Source: Rugalucina vietnamica
Lineage: Eukaryota; Mollusca; Bivalvia; Lucinida; Lucinidae
Reading direction: 5' to 3'
DNA length: 64,000 bases
NCBI GenBank assembly: GCA_964017185.1
Contig: OZ024873.1
Coordinates: 44,812,760 to 44,876,759, forward strand
Positions within the stretch are counted from its first letter, which is position 1, and every line of letters starts with the position of its first letter. Shown here in pieces: positions 1-28,900 of this stretch. The notes beneath the pieces are model-generated. The model saw nothing but the letters and a program-made list of their open reading frames with translations. It did no database searches and was not told the DNA's origin. Made by a program: the position numbers and the translations under genes.

Positions 1-287
1 ACTATCTGTAACGTAAACCATATAGGTGTCAAACCATTATATGTTAATGGTATTTTAACCTACTTTACTGCCACATACAATGTCTGACTATCTGTAACGT
101 AAACCATATAGGTGTCAAACCATTATATGTTAATGGTATTTTAACCTACTTTACTGCCACATACAATGTCTGACTATCTGTAACGTAAACCATATAGGTG
201 TCAAACCATTATATTTTAATGGCATTTTAACCTACTATACTGCCACATACAATGTCTGACTATCTGTAACGTAAACCATATAGGTGT
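1..287. repeat. 86-bp tandem satellite, about 3.3 copies, cut by window edge
   Basis: The unit starting ACTATCTGTAACG recurs at 1, 87, 173 and 259, an exact 86-bp spacing with only a few substitutions. The array ends about 60 bp before the first visible Reeler exon, so it lies in the intron upstream of that exon and continues leftwards out of the window. Confidence 0.95.
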
Positions 288-344
288 CGATCACTGTACA
301 CACTCATAATTATTATGCAAAATGTGTTTTCAATCTATTTTCAG

Positions 345-16199
<15,855 letters not shown>

Positions 16200-17239
16200 A
16201 CTGGAATCCGCATACTGTCATCTCACGTCAAAACAAGAAACATCTTTAAAAACAAATAATTGTCGAAGATTAATATCTGTTCTGCAATAGGGTACAGGAT
16301 GCATGATGTACATTTTATTTATGCTTTATTCTAAAATATAAATTGTTGACAGTGCATAGAAGCTCAGTGATGTAGTAGTGATACCTAAGCACAAGATATA
16401 TAGTTTTGGGACTGAAATCCATCTTTGACGGACACAAGACTAGTTTGCTCTGTTGTTGAAATGACATCACTACCTAAGCCTGACAGCTAAACGCTCAGTG
16501 AAAAAAACTGTACCTATTCGTTTTAACGTTGACAGTTTTAATGCCTATAGATCTATACCTACTCCGAAATTCCTGGATATCAATCTGATGGGGAAAAAAT
16601 GTAGTAAAAAATATCGTTATTGTGCGGTGAGCCCTTACTGGCGGAAACAACTCGTTCTGTGAAGCAGAGCCTTTGATCCGAACACGCCTATATTCAATGG
16701 AGAAAATCCGAACGCATCCTATCTACGATGGCCTGCATGGATCATAAAATTTCAAAATCCACAGATTTTTTATTTTAATTTTTCTTTGCAAAAGCTTTCG
16801 TCACACAAAAAGCGATTAAAATGAATAACAATAAGGATCAATGATAACTTGTATAGTAAAAAACATCATCTTAAAGTACTTTTTAAAGAGATGCAGTTTG
16901 TTGCCTTTTTCATCTTCCATATGGATGTGCGATGTGATTATTTATATCTTTATTTTTATGAAAGTGCCCTCGAGGTTTTATGATTTGATTTAGTGAAACA
17001 GTCATGTTCCTGAAATGCACGGTTAAAAAACGAACTACATTCACTGTGACCGGGGTAAATAAAATCCTGTGGTTTCGCCTATAAATGCAATGTTGGCTTC
17101 TCTCAGACCATGATAACTGCTACTGCTTTGGCTACTTAGTGATGAAGCAACAGGGATTGATAACATGTTTTTCTACAATACATGTACACAATACAGCAAA
17201 TGTAAAGTATCTCTTTACTTTTTGTTTATTCATCTAACT
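16200..17239. other. Intergenic stretch between the convergent Reeler and regucalcin stops
   Basis: It should hold both 3' UTRs. On the minus strand AATAAA occurs about 10 nt after the regucalcin stop (17225-17230), and AATAAA-type signals recur near 16950 and 16768. On the plus strand the first AATAAA is about 850 bp after the Reeler stop (near 17053). No other feature was recognised. Confidence 0.6.
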
Positions 17240-17445
17240 TCACCCTTCATAAACATAAGCCGCTATCCCTTTAAAGCCCAACCCACTAGCTCTAAAGAGT
17301 GACCCAGCTAAGGGCGTTTCCACTTTCTCATCATTTGTCATCCCGAATCTTGCACAAGTGATGAACATTTCATCCAAGCCCTTCCCGCCCCAGCAGCAAG
17401 ATGTTGTTCTTTTTGCGGGAACATTTATTGTCTGCAGCTCTTTTC
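17240..17445 (-). CDS. RGN: RGN exon 6 (C-terminus)
   Basis: Acceptor TGTCTTCCAG, then [36 protein letters not shown] and the terminal [13 protein letters not shown], with TGA at 17242-17240. It lies 17.4 kb from exon 5 but fits its open phase-1 codon exactly. Confidence 0.95.
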
Positions 17446-20400
17446 CTGGAAGACAAAACCCCAAATAAACCAGTTTAAACGTCTAACGGTCATTTAACTG
17501 ACTGCTCAGCACATCGCGCACGCTGTAGGGGAATACTAAAAACTAAACCGATTTGCTTGTGTGTGTTTTTTTTTTAAACAAAGAATTTTTGGGCATCTTT
17601 GGCTAGTCTTTGACATAAATTATGATAAAAAAAAATGTCATATTTTGATCGCATTTTAGGCAATATATTTTACGAAAATGTCGATTTCTAATAAAACTAG
17701 AAAACGTATTTATGAAACACTATGCCCCCAACTGGTAAGTCACTTTCAAGATGTAAAAATGTCCAAAAAATGACTAAGTTCAAATTGTAAAAAAGGTGAC
17801 AAAAATTAATCTGAGGAGGATATCCCAACCACATGCATATCTTCAAAGCATGGTCACAATGTCTGCAAAGTTTCAAAAGTATCGGTATTAAATTGTAGGA
17901 GGGGTTGCGCACACAAGGTACCCTCTATCCATTCACTATAGTCCGATTTCACGCAGTGAGCCGTAAATGTACTTTTAAATGTCCGTAAATGTCCATTCCT
18001 TGTTTAAGGTAAATCATCTTAACGGTAATTACTTGATAATGATATTTATTACTCTGAAATACAAGTCTCTATGTCCGTGGTTGTTAGGCTTCTGCCTAGA
18101 AACCCGAATGTTGCGGGTTCGAATCCCAGCGTCGACACTTTTTTAATTATTATTTTTTTTTTACAAATTATATTTTAATTTATAAATCAATGCCCGATAA
18201 TTTCATTGCCATGCGAAACCTTCACTTTAGATTTGAAAACCTCAGAAATCTGATCAGCGAAGGCACGCAGTCTATAACAGGAGCCGAGTGGGAATACTGC
18301 ACGTGTCACGTCCTTGGTATTGATCAGCAATACTGGCAAAACGACATTGCCGTCGATCAAGTTAAGAATCCAGTTGACCTTTGCCCAGGACCTCAACCCA
18401 GGACAGACCGATCCCGAGGCCGAATCCAGCGATTCAGCTACTGCAAAGGACGACTATGTTTCGCTGATTTGTATCTGCCTAAATGAAATGAATACAATAT
18501 TGCAAAATGAATAAAATATAGAAATAAAATAAATAAAACAATAATGATATAATCCTAAACTAAATAATAATTTAGAAAAGTCGAAAGCAAAATTATTGTG
18601 TTTCAAAGAATGGTTTTCTTGGTATCATGGGATTCGAACCCGGAACCTTCGTCTTTGCAATCCAGTATCACATCCACTGCGCTACGGCTCCATGTATTTG
18701 AGGACAGATTATTTAATGTTTTAGCGATATTCTGTACAAAGGTAGGTAACTACTTTCGTAAAAACGAACTTTCAACGCGCTTTACCGATTACAGTGGACT
18801 CGTCCTGGAGGTCATGGCTCAGGGGTCAAAATCGGACTATAAAATGCCTCATTCACTAAAATGCCTGAAAAAAATGACTAAGTCCAAATTGCGAAACAAA
18901 TGGCAAAAATAATCCAAGGATTATATCCAAAGCACATGCAAATCTTCAGACCATGCCCATAACACATGTAAAGTTTTAAATAAATTGGCATGAAACTGTA
19001 GGAGTAGTTGTGCACACAAGGTACCCACTGCCCATTCACTTTCGCTGTCAAAATGCCCGAAAAATGGCTAAGTTCAAATTGCGAAAAAAGTGACAAAAAT
19101 TAATCTGAGGATTATATCCAAACCACATGCATATCTTCAGAGCATGGTCACAACATCTGTAAAGTTTCAAGAGAATCGGAATAAAACTGTAGGAGGAGTT
19201 GTGCACACAACGTACCAACTATCTATTCACTTTATCAAGAATTAAAAAGGGAAATAACTCTCACAGAATGGGCCCTAGCCCCTTGAATTTACCTGAAAGA
19301 AAAAATACGGGTCCTCTTAATTTTCATATACAAACTACATACCAAATTTCAAGATCCTAGCTCTAACGGTTCCTGACCGAGTGCTAAGCGTTACTCACGC
19401 ATCACAGACTGACTGCACACCACTGCACTGGACAGACAGACCCAAACCAATATGTCCCCTCAACTTCTTCCGAAGATCGCTTGTTAACTTGTTATAAAAA
19501 TGCACGGTAGCTCTTATGAAAATTTCAATATCTCAATCATTTCGATGCCAAAAATTGCGATTCAACAGGAATTGCCACAGTGTCACACAATGCAACTTAT
19601 TTTGTTTTCCCAGCTTAAACACACCGTACATACGGCTCGTCAAATTCCAACTGGTACGCCAAATTCCAGATGTTTATGTCGGCGCGTGCGTTTTGGCGGG
19701 TAAGTTATTTTGCTGTATTTTACACAGAATGCCTAAACTTTTCATGGTATAATCTTATTGAGGCTTATATTTTTTCAGTCTCCATCTGAAGGATCATTGA
19801 AAATCAACTTTTACAGTGTATTTATCGTTTTATTCTGTCGCTAGGCGACAAAAACAATACGCCAAAGTACAGACGGGCGAATGTCATATGATAAGCGAAA
19901 TTACAGACGGCCGATACGGAAAATTCCAGACGGTTTATGATACGGGTCTACTAAAACACTTCTTTGTCAGTATATGGTTTAATTTGCATCGCTACTAACC
20001 ATAAATTGCATAAAGAAAACATTACTTGGAAAGGAAATAAAGTGAAACGACTGTCTTTAAACGATTTTATATGCCGTTTTTTTACTCAAGATGGACAGGC
20101 TGATTGTACTTTTGACTACATGGAAATTTGGAAAAAATGAAAGCAGATAGTGTGAACATTTGATAATATTCCACATAACTTAACTGATACATGTATGGCT
20201 ACTGCAAAGCAATTTTAAATATTCAAATAGAACACTACGCGACTCAGTACACGTACATGTATAAGCGCCATGAGACGGGGAATTATTTACGAATAGCGCA
20301 TTGTTTCTAGCTTTGATTATATGCATACCCCTAATTTTGATTATAAATTCTGTATGGCATGGCCCGGAACTGAACTTTGCGGTCTGTGCCTGGGCATACC

Positions 20401-21053
20401 AGGGTTCAAACTGATTGTTGGTTTCCTTATGCGCCAATGTCCAGGGGCGTTGTTAGGCATCAGGTGTCTTCACGCATTCGCTCGGTTGAGTCTTCGCCCT
20501 AGAAACACCATGGCATAACCTGTGCTTTATTTGTTTGCCGATGTGCTTCTTTGATGGAATTTAATTTTTATACCAACTGAACAAATACATGTGTTTTTGT
20601 TTGTTTGAATTGATGCTTTACGTCCCAGTCAACAGATAAGGTCATGTCGGGACGTTGCCTCCATTTTATGGGACTTTTACGCAAAATGAGGATGTCATGA
20701 CATCCTACAAGTGCTTGAAATATAACCATTCAACTAAGCCAAAAAGGCTTATACGTATGGATGGTATGACTTGAACCACGTTTTGGGCAAGCTCAGACCA
20801 GAGGGGTTAACCAGTAATCAGATGGTCGGTCAGTAGTGTATAAGCTTTGCCTGGGTGTACAAGCAGCCCATCTATTTCTTTAGCCCCCAATGGGTGATTG
20901 CCCACATCGCAACCCGACCACCTTCAAATACATGTTTAAAAACACATTGAAAAGTGAGGAGAGACATGGGCTTAATCCACCAGTAATTTATCACTTCTTT
21001 TTCTAGATTTGAGCAGAAATGGCGGATCGTGTGATTGAGGCGCCCCTCGAAGG

Positions 21054-21110
<57 letters not shown>

Positions 21111-24100
21111 GATGAATGAAATATTCTTATAAGGGACGAAAAACTGGATTTAAAAAGTATACTTCCAAAATGACCGCTTAAGAAGGCCAAACACTGCCAG
21201 GTATTTGAAAAAATCGCACTCAACACGTCTGATGCGACACGTATCCAAAGTCGTGTCTACGTCTGTTATTTCACGTATCAACAGCTATTGTCCGTCTGGT
21301 CTTTCAAGTATAAAACGACTGTCGTGGTTCGTATCATGTAAAATCACACATGGTTCAAAAGAATGAGCTGCGCTATCAATAGTAGTAATTAATTTGAATG
21401 GAAGCTTAAATCAGGCTTTTAAATAGATACTAAGCTATATATATTCGAGCATGCGACTTTCAATTATTTCTAGTTATGGAGATATTTGGCAAAAAGTATG
21501 GATGTTTTCTGAAAAAGTGCCATTTTAAGACGTTCGTGCAATGTTTTCGCCAATCCACGGGTAAGATGACCATGACACCTGTACGTACAGATGCGTGGAT
21601 GTCCACACAAGACTGCCGATTATTATTTTCTTCTGAAACCGTTAGCTAAAGTATAATAAAACAAGAAAAAACAACAAAAATAACTTACCCGCCAAAACGC
21701 ACGCGCTGACATAAACATCTGGAATTTCACGTACCAGTTGGAATTTGACGAGCCGTATGTACAGTGTGTTAAAGTGGCCATGGTGTCTAATTTATGATCA
21801 TTTATACTTTATTGAAATGGAAATTCATGTTTTTAAAACCTTCATGCCCGTATTAGTCGACATTTGGATAACACGAACTGAATAAGTGATAAGCCCGAAT
21901 CCTTACATTGAAACCAGTTGTATTTTTTTTTGTGCATGTATACTTTTTTCATATTCCTGACGGGATTTCTGACAATGGGTACTTTAAAATTAGCGCATTA
22001 CGGACCATCACGAGAACAGGAAAACGTTCAAAATCAAAGCAACTAGGGTGTTTATTTTCATATGGCGCGAAAGCACATTGTCTATGGATTTCAAAACACA
22101 AAACGATAATCAATTGTCATTTCAAATGCAAATTCAAAGTTCAAAGTGGCAAGTCTTACATAATTTCCCAAGACGCGCAAGTTTGTCCTAAAAACATATA
22201 GACCAATGTTTGTCCTATATTTGTCATAAACATGATGTAAATTTATACAAAAAATATTGATGATAATGCACATAGCCTAAATACTTTATCTGAAATTTAA
22301 AGTAAATGCACTGATTGCGCAATCAGAAAAAGACTCCCACTCCAAAAACCGAGGTGGAAAAAAACTAAAATAACTATCAAGTACTTATACCATGAAAACA
22401 TGTCGTAAGCCGAATGAGCAGCTATTTTTCAAATAGGTGGCCACTCAGTTACTTAAACTTGACTAAAAATATGAAAACATGCATAAGGCGCCAACGGCAC
22501 AAAAAAATTAAACACCAAGACATAAAACAATTAGAACCACCAATTAAGTATCGCCTTCGAACGATCTGTAATATAAAATTACTGGCGGGCTTAAATCGAT
22601 TTACCTAACCCCACCCTCAGCTTCTGCAGTGGTTCACAACATTTAGTTAGTTGTTTGGTCCTCATGGTGAATCTCTAACTAGTCAACGAATCATCATGGA
22701 CAAACAAATAAATCATGATAAACACTATGATGAATCAAAAACGAGGACTGACAGATTGAGTAAGCTGCCCGACGATGGAGATCCCCGGGCGCCAAATAAT
22801 TTTCTATATACGGAGCAAAAGAAAAACCACCAGTTGAACCCCGGTGGGCCAAGCAACAGACAAGAAGCTCCGGCCCCAACCAACTAAAATGAATAGCTTT
22901 ATGTCGGGGCCATCATAGAGTCTGACGCCCGACCAACCGGCGTGCAAAACCGCAATTCAAATTTTCACAAGTCTTAAAAAATATCCCACGACGCAAAATA
23001 GTCAAGGGGCTAGAAATTTGAAAATTCGATCCGTACAACTTACCCGCCAGAAAAGGTTTGACTGTATAGACGATAAGAACTATCCCTCTACAACATTTCT
23101 AGGCACGTCGTACGGTCAAATTGTGGTAGCAGTTTTTCAGGAGCAAGCGTTTTGTACAACCACCCCATTTTGTAACTGTTTAAGAAAAAGTGCGACATAG
23201 GTAAAACGAATTTTATATAAATAATCCTTTAACTCGTTCTTTACTGCTAAAAATTTGTTTGCACACCTATTCGACTACGGGACATATGTTTAAGCCTAGA
23301 AACACACCCACGTATTATTTATGCCACATCTCTGCAGTCCTAATTACCCCACCCATCCAATTATACACACAAATACGAATACATGTATTTTACCCCGGGG
23401 GCCAATTTGATCTGCCTTGCAACCCCTAGGGCAGTTTTTATGGGAGCCAAATCATTCATTAGGACCCCCGAAATGCAAAGGAATTTTGTCCTCAACGATA
23501 AACTTGTCTACAATATACAAAAATGGATGGTTTCCATGTCAACCGTCAACGGGATTCTTGACCATGGGGGTGTACATACAAAATTGGTCAGATATACGCT
23601 GTTACTTATTCTAAACCATTGACCCTGGTCTCATTGAAAAGCTTATACATAGTCCTTTTATCTTGTGGTAAGTAATGTATATTATCTAATTTGCATATTC
23701 ATGAATTTTAATGAAAACATTAAAAATGACAGAAAAACCGTAAAAAACAAGACTTCTTTCAGGTCCAACTATCATTGTGACAAATTGTTATTGAACCAGT
23801 AATATCATATGACAAATTTATTGATGTCATGCGCCTAAATGAAAACGATCTCATTCACATATTCATGAATATTAATAGAAATGTCAAAAATAGAGGAAAA
23901 ATAAGGAAAGAAACTATAGACATTGCAAAGTTTTAGATGGGTTATAAGATCCCTGAAACAAATTATCATGGCTGCCAGTGTGGTCAGGGCAACTACCGCA
24001 ATATCATTAAGTATTGTCCTCAACACTGAACACATTTGCATGATATAAAATTACATAGTTTCCACACCCACCCCTAGTGTGATTATAAAGAATAGGTGCA

Positions 24101-25547
24101 CTCACAAAAATACGCATATACAAAAAATAGCATGGTCTAGAATACTATAATTGCTCTGGTAGAGATGCATGGACCTAACAATTTAATCTTAAAACCTAAT
24201 ATTCAAATCGTTGAGTTTGCTTATTCGTGAAAATTAATAAAGCACACAAGAACTCGAACAAGAATATTGATAAACAAATGGAGTATTGCAACGGGGCCAT
24301 CTGGTCGAGTGTATACTCACTTTATATCGTTGTCAGGATAGGTGACCAGTCACAATTGAATTCACTAGGAATTCTATGTGGATCCGACCTGGGCTGATAG
24401 CTCTGCTATTTGGGAGTGAAATAACACCGAGCCATTCTTTAGTTTTCTTAATTTATTCCATATTTCCCTTAACAATTAAGTAGATAGTTGAATCATAAAG
24501 ACATGTTACACCCTGTCCAACGTTGACGCCGGTGAAACGGCCCCAACACCGGTTACTACGGTGCTTTCGCTACAAAATTTGATGGATGCGAATAAATTTC
24601 TTGTTTTGTTCAATGTTATATACACGTATGCGATAAAGTAAAACGCGCATCTAATGGAGAATTAACTTGACTTTTTATTTCTGCTTGAACGAAAAACTGT
24701 TTTTGTATAATTTTTCCAAACATTCGATTCAAAGTTGGTAAACAAGGTTCGGCCAAGGCCCTATTCGGCCGATTTCTACAGAAACTGTTCGTATTTTCCA
24801 AAATACGCACAAAAATGTAAGCAAACGAGCATTTTGCAATGACTTGTAGGCAAGATTGTGGGACGTTTGCATCGTTCTCGATAGATTTCCCCCCGACAAA
24901 TGCACAGAAAGAATTTTATGGCAAAAAGTAAAAACAACGCCGGTTACTACGGTTCCAGAATTACCTGGATTATTGGACAGATGGGCATTCTAGCTTTACA
25001 AGATGCGGATTGTGTTACTAATTCGTGCCCTGCTTCTGCCTACATACCTCTTTCATGTAGTTACGGGAACTATACGTTCATTGGCATGGTAATCAACCCT
25101 AAAATGAAGCCGAGATTCTAATGGATCAGTTCCGTATTGCTATGAGAAAGAAGTGGTTCTAATAGGAAAACAGGGCTTGTCCGTGACTCACCAATTGCAC
25201 GTAATTATACTTTGAGGTACCTTTGGATTAAGTTTCACCAACCTTTCTGCAACCCTTTTAAATTAAAGTACTTTCTTGCTTGGACTTACTTACTCGCTCA
25301 ATAACTCTATGACTGAAACACGCATTCGGAGGTTTTTAGTCGAAACATTATCCGGTATCCGATAATAATAATAATAATAATCATTTTCGATAATTGTTCC
25401 TCAAAAATATACACAGGAAGAATTTTATGATAAATAGAAAACAAAACGCCGGTTACAACGGTGCCAGATTTACCTTGATTGTTGGAGACATTACAAGATG
25501 CGGATTTTGTTACTTATTTGTGTCATGCTTCTGCCTACACACACATA

Positions 25548-25590
<43 letters not shown>

Positions 25591-25935
25591 CGTTTTCGAT
25601 AATTTTTCCTAAAAAAAGCACAGGAAGAATTTTATGATAAATAGAAAACACAACGCCGGTTACAACGGTGCCAGATTAACCTTGATTGTTGGAGACTTTA
25701 CAAGATGCGGATTTTGTTACTTATTTGTGTCATGCTTCTGCCTACACACCTCTTACATGTAGGTTTCGGGAACTTAACGTTCATTGGCATGGACATCAAG
25801 TCTAAAGTAGCCATATAAGACACTTCTAATTTCTAATTAAACTTCTTCATATTTTTTCTAACTTCAGAACTGACTCATTAAGATTTAAATGTTTCTAACA
25901 ACTCTTAAAAAACCAAAAAAAAAAAAAAAAAAAAC

Positions 25936-25968
<33 letters not shown>

Positions 25969-28900
25969 AAAAAAAAAAAAAAAAAAAACATAGCTTATAC
26001 TGTTCTGGAAAGTAAACGTTCCACTGATCAACCCGATTTTCTCCTATGAATTAGAGTTTTCAAAAAGACTTTAAAATGCATAAGCCATATAGTAAAATAA
26101 CTTCTCCAAATAACTATATGAGGCAATATACGGTTTACATAAGGTGCATGTATGATGTCACTGAGGGGGAGATAAATAACTTGTTTGTATGTTTGATCTT
26201 GGTTTGACGTTCCAGTCAACAGTAACTGTTGTGGCCAGATTGGGAAGGGCTTCAACATTTTGTGGGACTGCTATTCTAGATTGGGGTGCCATTTGAAATC
26301 CATTTTTGCTCCAACACAGCATACACGTATTTCTCATATTATATTTATACCGAAGAAATTACTCCGATCACTTTACATTGCTGAAAAGAAATAGATCAGC
26401 TCTAGCAGTGAGTTGTGAGGTCACGAGCGCGCACGCGAGTGATTTATCTGCATACAACTGACTGACAAACAGAGAATTATTACTCAACAATTCACGCACT
26501 AAAGCTGTTAGAGTGGGAATCAGTTTTTGGAGTGGGAATCTTTTTCTGATTGCGCCTTTTCCTGATCGTTGCCTACTTGTACCTTTTTATCAGAGGTCTT
26601 GTGGTTGCCAAGGTAACGTGACTTATGAGATAGTTGAGGTCATAATCTAATCTAAATGGCGTAAAAATGTCGTAAATTAAAGTCACGCTTATTCGCCTAT
26701 GAAATTGATGCACAATATGACACGTTTTTAACCATTGGCTATATAGGCGAGGTGAGTTAGAATTTTCCATATTCAATAGTTAAAATGTTTTCGATGGAAA
26801 CTTATGTCATTTGCACGGGTCTAAAGAAGCAAGTTCCCGGCGGGACTACTTTCGATAGTACAGTAGGTCGCCATTGAAAAAAAAAATCTGGCAGCCATTT
26901 TCCATTTCCATTTCACTTAAAAGAACGACGAAACTAGAAAAAAAAATACAGATTTCCTCGCACAATAAATACACAAAACTTCATTTCAGGACAAATGCCT
27001 CAAATTTTGGAAGAACAATAATTTAAAAATGTACTCCGAATTTCTAACTTTGTTCACGAAACTTCCGATCGCAACGACGCCAAGGAGTCACGTCGACGTA
27101 ATCAATTTTACTGCAACGTCACGGTTCTCGCGTACACAACGGCGAAGCTCTGCGTGTGTTGCAATATGGTGATAAGTCGTTAGAAACGATACCATTTTAC
27201 ATGAAATGTGGCCAAATGAAATGTCTAGCCAGGAATAAGCATTTACAAACCTTCCATTGCGTACGTTAGGGTATATACATGTAATGAAAAGCTTATTGAA
27301 TGAAAATCGTAAAATATTCGGAACTCGTTCATATGGCTGAAATTCACTCGCAAGCTCGTGCGTCCTCGACATATGAACTCGTTCAGAATAGTTTTCATAT
27401 AACATACATTATAACATATTGGATAATGATTCGACTCGAGACTTTCGAATGCGTGAGTCAGTCATAGAGTCATTGAGCGAGTAAGTAAGTACAAGCAAGA
27501 AAGTACTTCAATTTAAAAGGGTTGCAGAAAGGTTGGTGAAACTTATAATCCCAAGGTACCTCAAAGTATAGTTACGTGCGATTGGTGAGTCACGGACAAG
27601 CCCTGTTTACCCATTGGGACCACTTTTATCTCATAACAATACGGAACTGATTCATTAGAATCTCTTCATTTTAGGGTTGATTACCATGCCAATGAACGTA
27701 TAGTTCCCGAAACTACATGAAATAGGTGTGTAGGCAGAAGCAGGGCACGAATTAGTAACACAATCCGCATCTTGTAAAGCTAGAATGCCCATCTGTCCAA
27801 TAATCCAGGTAATTCTGGAACCGTAGTAACCGGCGTTGTTTTTACTTTTTGCCATAAAATTCTTTCTGTGCATTTGTCGGGGGGAAATCTATCGAGAACG
27901 ATGCAAACGTCCCACAATCTTGCCTACAAGTCATTGCAAAATGCTCGTTTGCTTACATTTTTGTGCGTATTTTGGAAAATACGAACAGTTTCTGTAGAAA
28001 TCGGCCGAATAGGCCTTGGCCGAACCTTGTTTACCAACTTTGAATCGAATGTTTGGAAAAATTATACAAAAACAGTTTTTCGTTCAAGCAGAAATAAAAA
28101 GTCAAGTTAATTCTCCATTAGATGTGCGTTTTACTTTATCGCAAACGCTTATATAACATTGAACAAAACAAGAAATTTATTCGCATCCATCAAATTTTGT
28201 AGCGAAAGCACCGTAGTAACCGGTGTTGGGGCCGTTTCACCGGCGTCAACGTTGGACAGGGTGTGTTACAAGTAAAATAAACGATTGACGAAATCGATTA
28301 CTGTTATGGATACACCGTAAACTTTACATACAAAAACCTTATTACACAGAACTGTATTCTTAGATGTACAATAATATATAGTTGCAGTCATATAGTAAAT
28401 GAATAGAATTGACTTGATACTTGAATATAGTTGCAAAACATGTTGAGAAAGTTGTATAACGTACGTAGTCTCTTACTCCTTAGCTTAAGAACTAACCCTT
28501 AACAACTGAAGTTATACAACTCAGCATCCTAAATGAGTTATCATACTAAATGATTCGGTAAAAGTAACAATTCTTAATTATAAGTGATAATGTAAGAACA
28601 TGCTTCAGAATATAGATATGTCTACCTTCAATTTTACCTTCAATACAATAAAACTCTCGAGAATATTCGTATGAAATTGTCTTAACGTTACCCTTAGTAT
28701 TTTAAAGGATGGCAGTAACCAATTCTTATGTTCAGTATTATAATGCCGAGGTAGGGAAAATCACCACTATCCGACCAACTCAGTCTAACGTCATCATTGA
28801 GTCCATTCTGGCACGTAAGACTTCCAACACAACATACTGTCTTTATCTGCCAAGGTGAATGTCCCCTACGTAGGCTGAATACGGAACGCTAAATTGTCTA

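Larger units (their letters stand above)
19618..21770. mobile_element. 2.15-kb element or pair with 90-bp inverted ends
   Basis: Left AACACACCGTACATACGGCT is mirrored by right GCCGTATGTACAGTGTGTT. The arms match for about 95 bp, ending GGCGGGTAAGTTATTTT. Inside are short GTCTGTAATTTC/ATTCCAGACGG motifs, a SINE-tail repeat and a TG microsatellite. No transposase frame and no clear target duplication were found. Confidence 0.6.
24509..28263. mobile_element. 3.75-kb foldback element, CAC termini, 836-bp arms
   Basis: It starts CACCCTGTCCAACGTTGACG and ends with the complement, flanked by the 5-bp direct repeat TGTTA (24504-24508 and 28264-28268). The arms 24509-25345 and 27428-28263 are nearly identical inverted copies. 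The centre holds two degraded extra copies of an arm segment (25405-25800, each with 'acgccggttacaacgg'), AAT microsatellites and an A-rich tract. CAC ends with a 5-bp duplication are seen in Transib/RAG-like elements, but no transposase is present, so the class is not established. Confidence 0.75.

Noticed and set aside
18071-18695. tRNA genes
   Set aside because: A and B boxes are present but acceptor and T stems do not pair properly; they are better explained as tRNA-derived SINE heads.
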